Positions 8,871 through 19,121 of a DNA stretch of 64,000 nt are shown here, piece by piece. This stretch comes from Bacillus sp. X1(2014). GTDB lineage: Bacteria > Bacillota > Bacilli > Bacillales_B > DSM-18226. Position numbers and translations under genes: made by a program. Location of the stretch: contig NZ_VEED01000022.1 in assembly GCF_007678255.1 (NCBI RefSeq), positions 22,766 to 86,765 on the forward strand, read 5' to 3'. The notes below the pieces were generated by a model, which was given only the letters and a program-made list of their open reading frames with translations, made no database searches and was not told the origin of the DNA. The stretch's first letter is position 1, and every line of letters begins with the position of its first letter.

Positions 8871-8972
8871 GTGAACAGAACAATGTTAATGTTTGTACTA
8901 AAGTTGACGAGTTTGTTTGGCATGAGCAGACAAAAGGTTGATGTTGTTAGAACAGCAGGGCTAGTTAAATAA
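8871..8972 (+). pseudogene. Possible gene remnant (33 codons)
   Basis: A GTG-initiated reading of 33 codons (beginning VNRTMLMFVLKLTS) fills part of the 219-base gap between two glycosyltransferase genes. It has no good ribosome site and I recognise no family. It may be the scar of a gene lost during cassette shuffling, or chance. Confidence 0.2.
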
Positions 8973-9077
8973 TTTGGTAGAGGGGTTATTGGCATCCGGT
9001 TCTTATCCCTTCTTTTCCTCAATTTTTACTAAGCAATAGAATAGAGAAAATATTTCTTAGTTTAGGAGGTGTTTGCA

Positions 9078-10112
9078 ATGTCTGATGAGCTGATTACAGT
9101 AGTACTTCCAATATACAATGTTGAGAAGTATTTAGATCGATGCATCAAAAGTGTTGTTGGTCAAAGTTATAGAAATTTGGAAATTATACTAGTAGATGAT
9201 GGTTCACCCGATCAGTGTCCACAGAAATGCGAAGAATGGGCAGAAAAAGATAATAGAATTAAGGTTATTCATAAGCAAAATGCTGGTCTTGGTATGGCGA
9301 GAAACACAGGCATAGAGAATGCACATGGGGAGTATATTTGCTTTTTTGATAGTGACGATTATATTGCACTAGATACAATAGAGAAGGCTTATTCTTTGGC
9401 ACGCAAAGAAGAAGCTGATATGGTTTGCTTTGGATACACCAGTGTTAAAACAGATGGTTCGATTGCAAGAACATGCGTACCTAGTCTGCGAAAGTACGTG
9501 TTCAGTAATTTTGAAGTACAGAATGAATTTCTACCAGAGTTAATTTCGGAAAGCCCGGAAACCGGTGTGGCATCTAAACTGAACATGAGTGCATGGTCAT
9601 GTCTGTACTCAACCAAGCTTATCAATAAACTACAATGGCGATTTGTTTCGGAACGTGAGGTCATTTCAGAAGATATATACTCCCTTCTTTTCCTGTACAA
9701 ACATGTCCAAAAGGTGGCAGTTCTACCAGAGGCACTATATTATTATTGTGAAAATGGAGCTTCGTTAACACGTACTTATCGTAAGGATAGATACGCAAGA
9801 ATCAGACACTTTTACCAGATGTGTCTGAAAGCGAATGATGAGTTACATTATCCAGAACGTGTGTCTAGACGGCTAGTGTATCCATATCTCGGCAATACAA
9901 TCGCTGCAATGAAACAGATTTCAGTCGCTGACTGTAGTCTGCATGAAAGAATTATAAACATTAGTAGTATTGTCGATGATGAGGTGCTGCAAAACGCAAT
10001 GATCCAGCTTAAAAAAAATCGTTGTAGCATGCTCAGAAAGCTACTGTTTTTTGCTATAAGAAAACAATTTCATTATATGGTTTTTCTGCTGTTGAGGATG
10101 AAAAGCCGGTGA
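9078..10112 (+). CDS. Family 2 glycosyltransferase
   Basis: This 344-residue GT-A enzyme has VVLPIYNVEKYLDRCIKSV at the start, LVDDGSPDQCP near residue 37 and the metal-binding FFDSDDY near residue 95. SEDIYSLLFLYKH near residue 200 contains the usual ED pair. The C-terminus carries a basic, hydrophobic tail that may touch the membrane. The start is ATG 9078 behind TTTAGGAGG; an in-frame GTG at 9069 overlaps that site. It adds one sugar to the repeat unit. Confidence 0.9.
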   Translation: MSDELITVVLPIYNVEKYLDRCIKSVVGQSYRNLEIILVDDGSPDQCPQKCEEWAEKDNRIKVIHKQNAGLGMARNTGIENAHGEYICFFDSDDYIALDTIEKAYSLARKEEADMVCFGYTSVKTDGSIARTCVPSLRKYVFSNFEVQNEFLPELISESPETGVASKLNMSAWSCLYSTKLINKLQWRFVSEREVISEDIYSLLFLYKHVQKVAVLPEALYYYCENGASLTRTYRKDRYARIRHFYQMCLKANDELHYPERVSRRLVYPYLGNTIAAMKQISVADCSLHERIINISSIVDDEVLQNAMIQLKKNRCSMLRKLLFFAIRKQFHYMVFLLLRMKSR

Positions 10113-10160
10113 TGGGGTGGACAGAAGTCGTTTATTGTCAAAAGAAGGAGAAATAACCGT

Positions 10161-10715
10161 ATGATTAAGACACTGAAAGACTTACACGAATATTTGCAGT
10201 ATGAGAAAATGCTGTACCCAAATTCGTTTGTAGATATTCTGACGAATGATCAGAGAACATACAACTGGCGGTACATTAAGTATTTAAGAATATGTGAATA
10301 TTTTTATAATAACCGCCACAGATCAATTTTTGATAAAATATTGTATTTATTGTATCGTAGGAAAAAAAATGTTCTTGGCAGCAGAATTGGTGTTGAAATC
10401 TGGGAAAATTCTTTTGCAAAGGGACTTGTGATTCACCATAATGGCAGTATTGTTGTTAACCGTGAATGTCGCATTGGTGAAAATTGTGAATTGCACGGAG
10501 ACAATTGCCTTGGTAATGCAGGGGTGGGGCCGTTATGCCCTACGTTAGGAAATAACGTAAAAATCGGTGTGGGCGCAAAAATTATTGGTAAGGTTACAAT
10601 TGCAAATGGTATCAAAATTGGCGCTAATGCAGTAGTAAATAAGTCTTTCCTTGAGCCGAACATTACTATTGTTGGTATCCCTGCTCGTAAGGTTGAAAAG
10701 GGGATGGAAAAATGA
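10161..10715 (+). CDS. Hexapeptide-repeat acyltransferase (serine acetyltransferase-like)
   Basis: This 184-residue left-handed beta-helix acyltransferase carries an imperfect hexapeptide series (I-G-x-x-x-x) from residue 75 on, with GLVIHHNGSIVVN and the catalytic-type histidine. The last part GIPARKVEKG is a typical end. Such proteins in polysaccharide clusters O-acetylate a sugar using acetyl-CoA. The ribosome site AAGGAGAAA precedes ATG. It overlaps the following gene by four bases. Confidence 0.85.
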   Translation: MIKTLKDLHEYLQYEKMLYPNSFVDILTNDQRTYNWRYIKYLRICEYFYNNRHRSIFDKILYLLYRRKKNVLGSRIGVEIWENSFAKGLVIHHNGSIVVNRECRIGENCELHGDNCLGNAGVGPLCPTLGNNVKIGVGAKIIGKVTIANGIKIGANAVVNKSFLEPNITIVGIPARKVEKGMEK

Positions 10716-11704
10716 AATACCTGATTGTTGATGATGAGCATGCCCTGTACAGGCAGATGTTTGCTGATTTGTTTTCAGCAGCTACGCAAGGATTTGAAAT
10801 TGAAGAAGTTCCAAGAATGCAGATTCCATCAGTGCTATTACCACTTTATAATATCCATTTTTGTGACCGAATTAATCGGCATTTTTTTCTACCGTTTAAG
10901 TCAATTTGGAATCCCTTTTATCGGTTACATCAATATAATTTTAGTCCTCAAGAGGAATACTGCGTAATTTTACTCAACGGCTCTCTTCGTTATCATTTTA
11001 GTAATAAATATTTGAGAGAGTTTAAGCAATGCAATCCGAATGTAAAACTTGCTATGATACTATATGATAGTTTTAGTAATCCGAGTGCACAGCGATCCAT
11101 TGAAATGATACCTCTGTTTGATGTGGTTTTCTCTTTTGATGAAGATGACTGCCGCAGACACGGTTTTGAGCGAATTTATTCGACATTTTCAAAGCCTGAA
11201 TCTGTTCGAAAGTGCAAAGACGATTATAGTTCTGCCTTTTTCGTTGGCTATGGACAAGGACGACTTGATATTTTGCAAAAGACCTTTTCTAAGATTTCAT
11301 CGGCTATTGATGGTTGTAGATTTATGATTGCAGGAGTTAAGGAAGCAGAACAAGTTGCAATACCTGGGGTGATTTATAATACCACAATCCCTTATGAGCA
11401 GGAACTACAATTTGCATATAATACAGAATGCATTGTAGAAGTTGTGCGGGAAGGCCAGACGGGGGTTTCATTACGAACATGCGAGGCGATAGCATTTAAC
11501 AAGAAGCTACTTACCAATAATAAGAAATTGCTTGATATGCCTTTTTATGATGAGAGATATATGCGCGTGTTTAGCGATCCTGAAGAAATTGACCTTTCTT
11601 TTGTGAAAGAAAAGGCACTTGTGCAGTATGAACATAGTGACTATTTTAGCCCTATTAACATAATTAGACAGATAAGCTGGATTTTCGGAGACATAGCGAG
11701 GTGA
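10712..11704 (+). CDS. Probable glycosyltransferase of the EPS cassette
   Basis: This 330-residue soluble protein lacks a signal peptide. Its C-terminal third (VEVVREGQTGVSLRTCEAI near residue 245, then LLTNNKKLL and YDERYMRVF) looks like the donor-site region of GT-B enzymes of the CgeB/lipopolysaccharide type. The N-terminus does not match a family I can name. It is coupled by ATGA overlap to the acyltransferase and followed by the polymerase gene, so a role in repeat-unit synthesis is inferred. The sugar is unknown. Confidence 0.6.
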   Translation: MKYLIVDDEHALYRQMFADLFSAATQGFEIEEVPRMQIPSVLLPLYNIHFCDRINRHFFLPFKSIWNPFYRLHQYNFSPQEEYCVILLNGSLRYHFSNKYLREFKQCNPNVKLAMILYDSFSNPSAQRSIEMIPLFDVVFSFDEDDCRRHGFERIYSTFSKPESVRKCKDDYSSAFFVGYGQGRLDILQKTFSKISSAIDGCRFMIAGVKEAEQVAIPGVIYNTTIPYEQELQFAYNTECIVEVVREGQTGVSLRTCEAIAFNKKLLTNNKKLLDMPFYDERYMRVFSDPEEIDLSFVKEKALVQYEHSDYFSPINIIRQISWIFGDIAR

Positions 11705-11711
11705 ATAATGC

Positions 11712-12962
11712 ATGGAAATACGGGTTGGTCCAGTACATTTTGTTTGGCTTATTTTAGGAATAGTATCATTTGGAGGCTTGGTAAACTCAGGACTTCATCT
11801 TTCCAATGCCTTATTTTATGTCGCAGATGCTTTGAATATTTTGTTATTCATATTTGCTATAAGAAAATTACCGATTATTAACAGAGTACAGGGCATGAAA
11901 ATGTTAAAAGTGATTTTCTGGTTGTTCTTATTGGCTACTATAATAGGAATTATCGGAAATGGTGTGTCTCTCTTGTTGACTGTATGGGGCATGAGAAATA
12001 TATACCGTTATATCTTGTTCTTTATTTCGTGCGTTGTTTTATTGTCATCGAAAAATATTGAAAGATTTTTTGATGTACTACCTAAAATCTTTTGGATTAA
12101 TTTTATTATTACGCTTATGCAATTTACTGTATTTGGAATTAGAGGCGATAATTTAGGAGGCATTTTTGGAATTGCACAGGGGGTCAACGGTGCGACAACG
12201 ATTTTTATTAACATTGTTATTGCCTATGTGGTTTCACAATATCTTAATAAAAACTGGACACTGAGGCATACCACACTGTATCTTTTTGCATATTTTGCTA
12301 TTGCAGCTTTATCGGAGACAAAGGGTAATTATATATTTTTCCTGATTATTATTATGTTTGCATTAATCATTGCCAGAAAAAGTTTGAGAACATTTTCATT
12401 CGGTATTGCAGCAATAATTGCTATATTCGTTGGACTAAATATTCTAGATAGGTACTTCCCAGGTAGTGTTGATTTCTTAGTGGATTTCGACAAGGCTAAT
12501 GATTATATGAATGCAGGATATCTTGGTACAGTGACATTTACGCGAAATGCTTTATTGGAAGTTGCAAATCAGTATTTCTTTAAGGACAATGCTTGGCTAT
12601 ATTTATTTGGCTATGGAATAGGAGCTGTTGAAACCTCGCAATTTTTCACTAGTCCCTTTTATGAATCCTTTGGTTATATGAACTATAGGCAGTATGGCGT
12701 AGCGATGGTTGTCTTGCAGAATGGCTATATTGGATTGGGTTTGTACTTTGCATTTTTTCTTACTACTTTTGTAGTGGCTATAAAGAAGAGTAGATCCGAT
12801 GATAGAAAATTTAACGCGTATATGGTTATGGCAGCATGTGTTGCACTGTTTAGTATTATTGACAGTTTCTATGCTACTTTATTTGTGGATATAGCATATT
12901 GGGTATATTTTATTATGGCTATCCCTTTCATTTTTCTCAAAGAAAGGGTTCGGCGGCTTTGA
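11712..12962 (+). CDS. Wzy-type polysaccharide polymerase (O-antigen ligase-like)
   Basis: This 416-residue protein has about ten to eleven hydrophobic segments and a long extracytoplasmic loop around residues 255-340 that carries arginines and aromatics. That is the pattern of Wzy polymerases, which join flipped repeat units outside the membrane. The short stretch SETKGNYIFFLI near residue 200 resembles the O-antigen ligase domain. It is the only such protein in the locus, which supports the role. The sequence is highly diverged, as is normal for Wzy. Confidence 0.8.
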   Translation: MEIRVGPVHFVWLILGIVSFGGLVNSGLHLSNALFYVADALNILLFIFAIRKLPIINRVQGMKMLKVIFWLFLLATIIGIIGNGVSLLLTVWGMRNIYRYILFFISCVVLLSSKNIERFFDVLPKIFWINFIITLMQFTVFGIRGDNLGGIFGIAQGVNGATTIFINIVIAYVVSQYLNKNWTLRHTTLYLFAYFAIAALSETKGNYIFFLIIIMFALIIARKSLRTFSFGIAAIIAIFVGLNILDRYFPGSVDFLVDFDKANDYMNAGYLGTVTFTRNALLEVANQYFFKDNAWLYLFGYGIGAVETSQFFTSPFYESFGYMNYRQYGVAMVVLQNGYIGLGLYFAFFLTTFVVAIKKSRSDDRKFNAYMVMAACVALFSIIDSFYATLFVDIAYWVYFIMAIPFIFLKERVRRL

Positions 12963-13213
12963 AGAGAGGAAATACAGTATTTAATAGATACTAAGATGAT
13001 GAATTGCATAAGTCATGGTAAGTGTAATGACTTTAGGAGGTAACGAGAGCGAAAGTTACCAGTATTTACAAAAAAACATTGTTTCATAATTTTGATGATT
13101 TCATGCAGTATATAGAGCGATGCTATTATGAGTGTTGTTTTGGTGGATATAAAAGTGGTGAAGGATAATTATGACAATTTTTATTGTCACAAAGGTTGAA
13201 AGGAAGAAAAAAT

Positions 13214-13975
13214 TTGATACCTAAAATAATTCATTATTGTTGGTTTGGTGGAGCAGAATTACCTGAAAAAGATAAAGAGTGTATTGAAAGTTGGAAAAAG
13301 TTTTGTCCCGACTATAAAATTGTTCGCTGGGACGAAACAAATTATGATTTAACTAAAAATAAATATATGCATGAAGCGTATACAAATAAAAAATGGGGGT
13401 TTGTTCCTGATTACGCAAGATTTGACATTGTTTATACTCATGGTGGAATCTATCTTGATACTGATGTAGAAATTGTAAGAAATCTCGATTTTTTGTTAGA
13501 CAATGATGGCTATTTAGGTTTTGAAGAAGGTAGTTTTGTAAATGGTGGTATCGGATTCGGTGCAGAACAGGGTAATGTAGTTATGAAAGGTTTGCGTGAC
13601 ATGTATGATTCGATTGAATTCTTAAAACCGAATGGAAGTATCAATGCGCTGCCTAGTCCATATTATATTACTGAGTTTCTTGAAAAAATTGGGCTTGTGA
13701 GAAATAATGAAAAACAATTGGTAAATGGTATAACAGTTTATCCTACAGACTATTTTTCACCTAAGGAATTTTCAACAGGAAAGCTAGTTATAACAGACAA
13801 TACATGTACTATTCATCACTATAATGCTTCTTGGTTTAATGATAAGGAAAAACGTCAGTTAACAAGAACTAGAAAAATTAATAAAATGTTTGGCAAAAAA
13901 TTAGGGGGAGTGTTTAATCTTATCCTTAATAAAGCTGGGCGTGTTTGGGAAAAAGTTTGTAGGGGGATAAAATGA
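13214..13975 (+). CDS. DXD-type sugar transferase (Gly_transf_sug/OCH1-like)
   Basis: This 253-residue protein has the family start IPKIIHYCWFGG and the DYARFDIVYTHGGIYLDTDV block near residue 75 containing the metal and sugar-nucleotide DxD. HHYNASW occurs near residue 205. I put the start at TTG 13214, behind AAAGGAAG, giving the usual N-terminus; an in-frame TTG at 13184 has no ribosome site. The 251-base gap before it contains an open stretch at about 13060-13168 that may be remnant coding DNA. It overlaps the following gene by four bases. Confidence 0.85.
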   Translation: MIPKIIHYCWFGGAELPEKDKECIESWKKFCPDYKIVRWDETNYDLTKNKYMHEAYTNKKWGFVPDYARFDIVYTHGGIYLDTDVEIVRNLDFLLDNDGYLGFEEGSFVNGGIGFGAEQGNVVMKGLRDMYDSIEFLKPNGSINALPSPYYITEFLEKIGLVRNNEKQLVNGITVYPTDYFSPKEFSTGKLVITDNTCTIHHYNASWFNDKEKRQLTRTRKINKMFGKKLGGVFNLILNKAGRVWEKVCRGIK

Positions 13976-15015
13976 TTAATATGCTCGATAAAATTAGAAG
14001 TAGGTATCCAATTCAATATATTAATGTGTGGATCTATAATAAACTTACTGGAAATAAAAATCATAGTGACACTATCACGATTTATGATACTAGTATGGAC
14101 AGTGATAACTTAGGTGATCAGATAATCAATTTCTATTGTAATAATATATTTGAGGACATGAGTTTGAATGTCGAGAAGCGTATTCCTACACATAGAAAAC
14201 CAACCAAGCCTGAAAGAAGACTTCTTTTACCATCGTCTTTAAAGATTATTACTGGAACTAATATTCTTTCTTCTGAAATGAATTTATTAGGGCTGTGGCA
14301 ACGTTCACTTAATCCATCTCATTTGGCACACCTATGTTTGATGGGAACTGGATGGAATGCATATTCTGAGAAAGAAAATAGATTTACGAAATTGTTTTAT
14401 AAAACGTACTTGGACAACCAGGTTTTTCATTCGGTTAGAGATTCTTATACAGAAAATAAATTGCGTTCAATGGGAATTGAAAATGTAATTAATACCGCAT
14501 GCCCAACAATGTGGCGCCTAACGGAATCTTTTTGTCAAAGTATACCAAAAACAAAAGCTGATTTTGTTGTGACTACTATTACTGATTACCATCAAAATAA
14601 AGAATTTGATTGGTACATGCTAGACACGCTCATAAAATTGTATAAAAAGGTCTATGTATGGATTCAAGGGCGAAATGATTTAGAATACTTACGCACTTAT
14701 CCTCAGTTTGATAAATTAGAGTGTATCAATAACACGTTAATAAGTTACAATGAAATTTTGAAAAAGGATTCCATTGATTTTGTGGGAACAAGGTTACATG
14801 CTGGAATACATGCTCTCAATCATAGAAAACGCAGTATTATTATCTCAATAGATAATCGGGCCAAAGAGGTGGCTAAAGATACTAATTTGCCTGTTTTGGA
14901 ACGAACGGAAGTAAAAGAGAAGCTAGAGTCATATATATTACAGGAATGGGAAACACAGATTAGAATACCAGAGGATAATATTAGTATATGGAAACAACAA
15001 TTTGAGGGAAAATAA
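13972..15015 (+). CDS. Polysaccharide pyruvyl transferase family protein
   Basis: This 347-residue enzyme of the CsaB/WcaK type would add pyruvate ketals to a sugar of the polymer using phosphoenolpyruvate. Seen are DSDNLGDQIINFYC near residue 42, GTGWNAYSEKEN near residue 125, SVRDSYTENKLRSMGI near residue 150 and the late FVGTRLHAGIHALNHR near residue 265, a family hallmark. It is joined to both neighbours by start/stop overlaps. Confidence 0.85.
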   Translation: MINMLDKIRSRYPIQYINVWIYNKLTGNKNHSDTITIYDTSMDSDNLGDQIINFYCNNIFEDMSLNVEKRIPTHRKPTKPERRLLLPSSLKIITGTNILSSEMNLLGLWQRSLNPSHLAHLCLMGTGWNAYSEKENRFTKLFYKTYLDNQVFHSVRDSYTENKLRSMGIENVINTACPTMWRLTESFCQSIPKTKADFVVTTITDYHQNKEFDWYMLDTLIKLYKKVYVWIQGRNDLEYLRTYPQFDKLECINNTLISYNEILKKDSIDFVGTRLHAGIHALNHRKRSIIISIDNRAKEVAKDTNLPVLERTEVKEKLESYILQEWETQIRIPEDNISIWKQQFEGK

Positions 15016-16532
15016 TGAACAGCAGAACATCTAAATCGATGAGAAATATAACTTTTGGTGTGTTGAACCAGGTTATCATCATGATACTTGGTTTTGTATC
15101 TAGAGTAATATTTCTTAAATTTCTAAATGAAAACTATCTAGGTGTTAACAGTCTATTTACAGAAATTCTATCGATACTCTCATTGGCAGATTTAGGTATG
15201 AGCACCGTTATGGTATATAGCTTCTTTGAACCACTTGCTAAACATGACGAGAATAAAATAAGATCACTGTTAACATTTTATAAAAAAATCTATAATGTTA
15301 TAGCTGCTGTAGTAGCGGGTATTGGTATTGCATTGTTACCCTTTTTACATTTAATTGTTAATTTAGAAAGTGATATTAAATTTTTATATGGATATTATTT
15401 ATTATTCTTGTTAAAGACGGTTCTTTCTTATCTCTTTGTATATAAAGTATCAATTTTAAATGCAGACCAAAATAATTATATAGTTTCACGCATCGCAAGT
15501 AGCGTAAAAATAGGAACAACAATTGCACAAATCATAGTTTTATATATAACTAAAAGTTATTTATTGTATCTTATTCTAGATGTTGCATCTACATGGGTTA
15601 ATAATGTATGGTGTGCAAAGAAGGCGGATAAACTATATCCGTTCATAAAAGTCAAGTCTGATTTATCAGAAAAGGAAAAAAAGAGTATAGTTGATAATAT
15701 CAAATCCGGATTTTTATATAAATTTTCTTCGGTTTTGTTAAATAGTACGGATAATACGATTATTTCCATGTTGTTAGGAACTGTTGTAGTCGGATATTTT
15801 TCGAATTACGGACTGGTCATTAGTAGGTTGTCAGTTTTTATCAACACAATTTTTGCTTCATTAAATGGAAGTATAGGAAATCTTATAGCTACCGAGCAAC
15901 AAGACAAAAGATATGAAATATTTTCTATATTACAGGTATTCAGCTTCTTTTTAAGTAGTGTTTCCGGAATTTGTGTGTACATGATGATGAATGATTTTGT
16001 ATTTCTTTGGATTGGAGAAAAATATATTTTAAATAAAGATGTTTTGATTGCTTGTATGCTGAATTTTTATTTGAGTGTTGTTCTCCAGCCGTTGTGGTCT
16101 TATAGAGATGCTACCGGATTATATAGAAAAACGAAGTATGTAATGTTGTGTACAGCAATAATAAATATTGTATTATCAATTTTATTAGGAAGCTATATTG
16201 GTTTGTCTGGAGTTATATTTGCATCAGTTATTTCAAGGTTAATAACTTATTTTTGGTATGAACCAATATTATTATTTAAGAATTATTTTGGTATAAGTTC
16301 GGCTCGATACTTCTTTAAACATGCGTACAACATTATTTTGGTTATGTGCATATTATTGTTTGAGAGTCTGAATGTTGGGAAAATAGCTAGTAATAATTGG
16401 GGACAGTTCTTCCTAAAAGCTGCAGCAATACTATTTGTCACAGTAGTAATCTTTTTGTTAGCTAATTGCTGGCAAAAAGATTTTAAAAGGACTGTGAGTT
16501 TTGTGATTAAGAAAGTGAGATGTTCAAAATGA
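15015..16532 (+). CDS. Wzx-type oligosaccharide flippase
   Basis: This 505-residue protein has about 12 to 14 hydrophobic segments, starting SMRNITFGVLNQVIIMILGF and followed by SRVIFLKFLNENYLGVN, the classical start of the MATE-like polysaccharide flippases. It moves the lipid-linked repeat unit across the membrane for the Wzy polymerase at 11712. The start codon shares a base with the previous stop (TAATG). Length and topology are normal for Wzx. Confidence 0.92.
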   Translation: MNSRTSKSMRNITFGVLNQVIIMILGFVSRVIFLKFLNENYLGVNSLFTEILSILSLADLGMSTVMVYSFFEPLAKHDENKIRSLLTFYKKIYNVIAAVVAGIGIALLPFLHLIVNLESDIKFLYGYYLLFLLKTVLSYLFVYKVSILNADQNNYIVSRIASSVKIGTTIAQIIVLYITKSYLLYLILDVASTWVNNVWCAKKADKLYPFIKVKSDLSEKEKKSIVDNIKSGFLYKFSSVLLNSTDNTIISMLLGTVVVGYFSNYGLVISRLSVFINTIFASLNGSIGNLIATEQQDKRYEIFSILQVFSFFLSSVSGICVYMMMNDFVFLWIGEKYILNKDVLIACMLNFYLSVVLQPLWSYRDATGLYRKTKYVMLCTAIINIVLSILLGSYIGLSGVIFASVISRLITYFWYEPILLFKNYFGISSARYFFKHAYNIILVMCILLFESLNVGKIASNNWGQFFLKAAAILFVTVVIFLLANCWQKDFKRTVSFVIKKVRCSK

Positions 16533-17188
16533 AAGTTAGTATTTTGATGTTAACGCATAATGCCCCTAGATTTGTTAAAGAAAGTATCGAAACGGTTAAA
16601 GAGAAAACAAGAGGTATAGAATATGAGTTGATCGTTGTTGATAATGCCTCTAGAATAACCACAAAGCTATTGTTACGTTATTTGAAAGCTAAGGGGTTAA
16701 TTGATGTACTTTATTTAAATAAAGAAAATTCCTTATTTGCCAAGGGAAATAATATTGCAAGCTCATATTGTTCTTCAGATAGCAACTTAATCTTGTTGCT
16801 GAATAGCGATATTAGAATTAATTCAGACGATTGGTTGCAAAAGCTTGCTGAATTGCATCCTAGCAAAGGTGGAATTGCTTCTTATGGTGTTGTTGAGGAT
16901 GAGCCATACCGAGCAGACGGTTATTGTATGTTGATTGATCGTGAATTGTATGATAAATATAAACTTGATGAGGAGTTTGCTTGGTTCTGGAGCGTTACGA
17001 AATTGCAGAGTCTAGTTCTTAAAGAAGGAAAATCTATTAATGCTGTTCGAAATCACGAAGAATATATCCATCATTATGGCGGAAAATCAGGAAAAGGGTT
17101 TAAAAACGCAGCAGGCATGGGAATTAATATATCTGATGTTAAGGCGTGGTTCACAAAAGGAACTATTGATATAATTGATAAGCTTTAA
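16529..17188 (+). CDS. Family 2 glycosyltransferase (short)
   Basis: This 219-residue GT-A protein has VSILMLTHNAPRFVKESIET at the start, LIVVDNAS near residue 37, LYLNKENSLFAKGNN near residue 66 and LLLNSDIRI near residue 90 holding the metal-binding acid. It is shorter than the family usual of about 280 or more. The start ATG 16529 overlaps the flippase stop (ATGA) and has GAAAGTGAG about 9 bases upstream; ATG 16520 is too close to that site. It is the last gene of the variable cassette. Confidence 0.85.
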   Translation: MKVSILMLTHNAPRFVKESIETVKEKTRGIEYELIVVDNASRITTKLLLRYLKAKGLIDVLYLNKENSLFAKGNNIASSYCSSDSNLILLLNSDIRINSDDWLQKLAELHPSKGGIASYGVVEDEPYRADGYCMLIDRELYDKYKLDEEFAWFWSVTKLQSLVLKEGKSINAVRNHEEYIHHYGGKSGKGFKNAAGMGINISDVKAWFTKGTIDIIDKL

Positions 17189-18227
17189 TTAGCTTTATGT
17201 ATAAGAGGTTTAGAATATATTTAGAATTTAAGTGGGCTATATTGAGAAGTTAAGATTCAAGACACATTGTGTATAATTGTTTTATTAGTCACAGGTCTTG
17301 CAATTGTCATTACGGTGTTTTGGTTTAAAGCTGGTAATTCGGGGGTTAGACACCTACTCAGGCTGAAGTTTAATGCATTTGAAAAGAAGGGTGTAACCGT
17401 CAAGTAAATTGACAGTCTTAATAAAATATCGTTTAACACTTTTCTACAAACAAAATTCAATAGTTTGGTTCGAAAAATTCTTTTCAGTAATTCATCTTGA
17501 TACTGATCTGTTCACCTCTTAAATACCATAGGGGACGGTTCTAGTGGCTTTTCTAAATTATTTAAAGAGTAAAACTAATATGATATAGCCGTAAATTGAA
17601 AAGCTACGCATGCGTAGCTTTTCGTATTTATTAATTAAAATATCTAAGATTTTAAAAAGGAAGAGCGTAGCAGATGCAATACGTAGTAAGCTCTCTATCG
17701 TGTTAGGTGTAGATACCAGCTTGGTATAGACAATAAATCGATCTAGAGCATTCCTAATAATAGTTTCGTGGTTAAATAATGTACTAAGGATAGCTTTCCT
17801 TCCTATAATAGTTTGGAAAGAGATTTAAAGAAACATTTTCAATATTCAATACAATAAAAATTTGTTAAGAAGATAGTTTTTTAAACACTAAGAATCCGGT
17901 ACGGAATGTATAAAGACCCCGTAACGGATATTCTATATACGGAGCTCAAGGTTTGCATGCTAAAGATTTTACAATCCAAAATAATAAGTTTTTATTTTGG
18001 GAGACCAAGTACTTGAGGTTATAAGTTTGAATCGAGCTAACCTAAGCATTCTAGTATAATCTCAAAAGGAACTTTTTGTTCCCAGTTGACTTTACTGCAA
18101 TGCCAAATGATGCAGAATTAGGTGAACATGCTCTGGCGTAACAAGGGGTGGATAAACTAGTTGTTGATTACATTAGGTTCTTGTATAAATATAAGTAAAT
18201 TAGATTAAATTAGGAGGAATTTTATTA
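17189..18227 (+). other. 1-kb gene-poor junction with coding debris
   Basis: No intact gene was found. Several short stretches read like protein but lack starts or are cut by stops. These include 17267-17407 (46 codons with a hydrophobic start and FWFKAGNSG), about 17650-17735 and about 18075-18140 (VDFTAMPNDAELGEHALA). I recognise none of them. The debris between the cassette and the rml genes looks like a recombination junction where older cassette genes decayed. Confidence 0.5.
17598..17623 (+). terminator. Perfect 26-base palindrome, probable terminator
   Basis: GAAAAGCTACGCA at 17598-17610 is followed directly by its exact reverse complement to 17623, then by TTCGTATTT-like AT-rich DNA. 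It lies 410 bases after the last cassette gene and could end that transcript in either direction. Confidence 0.5.
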
Positions 18228-19106
18228 ATGAAAGGTATAATTTTAGCTGGTGGAAGCGGGACACGTCTCTATCCATTAACGATGGTCACAAGCAAACAAC
18301 TATTACCTATTTATGATAAACCAATGATTTTTTACCCGCTATCAACTTTAATGCTAGCAGGGATTCGTGAAATATTGATTATTTCAACTCCTGAGGATAC
18401 ACCTCGTTTTGAGGCATTACTCGGAAATGGTTCACAATTTGGTATATCTCTTCAGTATAAAATTCAGGAGAGTCCAGATGGGCTGGCTCAGGCTTTTATT
18501 ATTGGAGAAGAGTTTATTGGTAATGACTCGGTTGCTATGATTTTAGGAGATAATATCTATTATGGATCGGGTATGAGAAAAATTCTTCAAAGAGCAGCTC
18601 AAAAAGAAAGCGGGGCAACTGTTTTTGGCTACCATGTCCAAGATCCAGAGAGATTTGGCGTGGTCGAATTTGATGAGACTGGAAAGGTGCTAAGTGTAGA
18701 AGAAAAGCCCGAGTTTCCAAAGTCAAACTACGCGATTACAGGCTTGTACTTTTATGATAATCGGATAGTAGAAATTGCAAAGAATGTAAAACCTTCTGAT
18801 CGTGGGGAATTAGAAATTACATCTGTTAATGAAGTATATTTGAAAATGGATGAACTTGACGTAGAACTTCTTGGACGTGGCTTTACATGGCTAGATACAG
18901 GTACCCATCAAAGTTTAGTAGAAGCAACCAATTTTGTTAAGACGATTGAAGAACATCAAGGGATTAAAATTGCTGCTCTTGAAGAAATTGCTTATATTAA
19001 TGGATGGATTGGAAAAGAAACTTTACTTGATTCGGGAGAAAAGTTTTCAAAGACAGGATACGGTCAATATTTGCTAAAGGTAGCAAATGGCAGTATAAAG
19101 TATTAA
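18228..19106 (+). CDS. rfbA: Glucose-1-phosphate thymidylyltransferase
   Basis: This 292-residue enzyme makes dTDP-glucose from dTTP and glucose-1-phosphate, the first step to dTDP-L-rhamnose. [18 protein letters not shown] is at the N-terminus, [18 protein letters not shown] follows and LGDNIYYG lies near residue 110. VEEKP, and the [14 protein letters not shown] block near residue 223, are also present. The length is standard. TTAGGAGGA precedes the ATG. It is first of four adjacent rml genes, arranged A-C-D-B. Confidence 0.96.
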   Translation: MKGIILAGGSGTRLYPLTMVTSKQLLPIYDKPMIFYPLSTLMLAGIREILIISTPEDTPRFEALLGNGSQFGISLQYKIQESPDGLAQAFIIGEEFIGNDSVAMILGDNIYYGSGMRKILQRAAQKESGATVFGYHVQDPERFGVVEFDETGKVLSVEEKPEFPKSNYAITGLYFYDNRIVEIAKNVKPSDRGELEITSVNEVYLKMDELDVELLGRGFTWLDTGTHQSLVEATNFVKTIEEHQGIKIAALEEIAYINGWIGKETLLDSGEKFSKTGYGQYLLKVANGSIKY

Positions 19107-19121
19107 AAATGGGGTGTAGTT

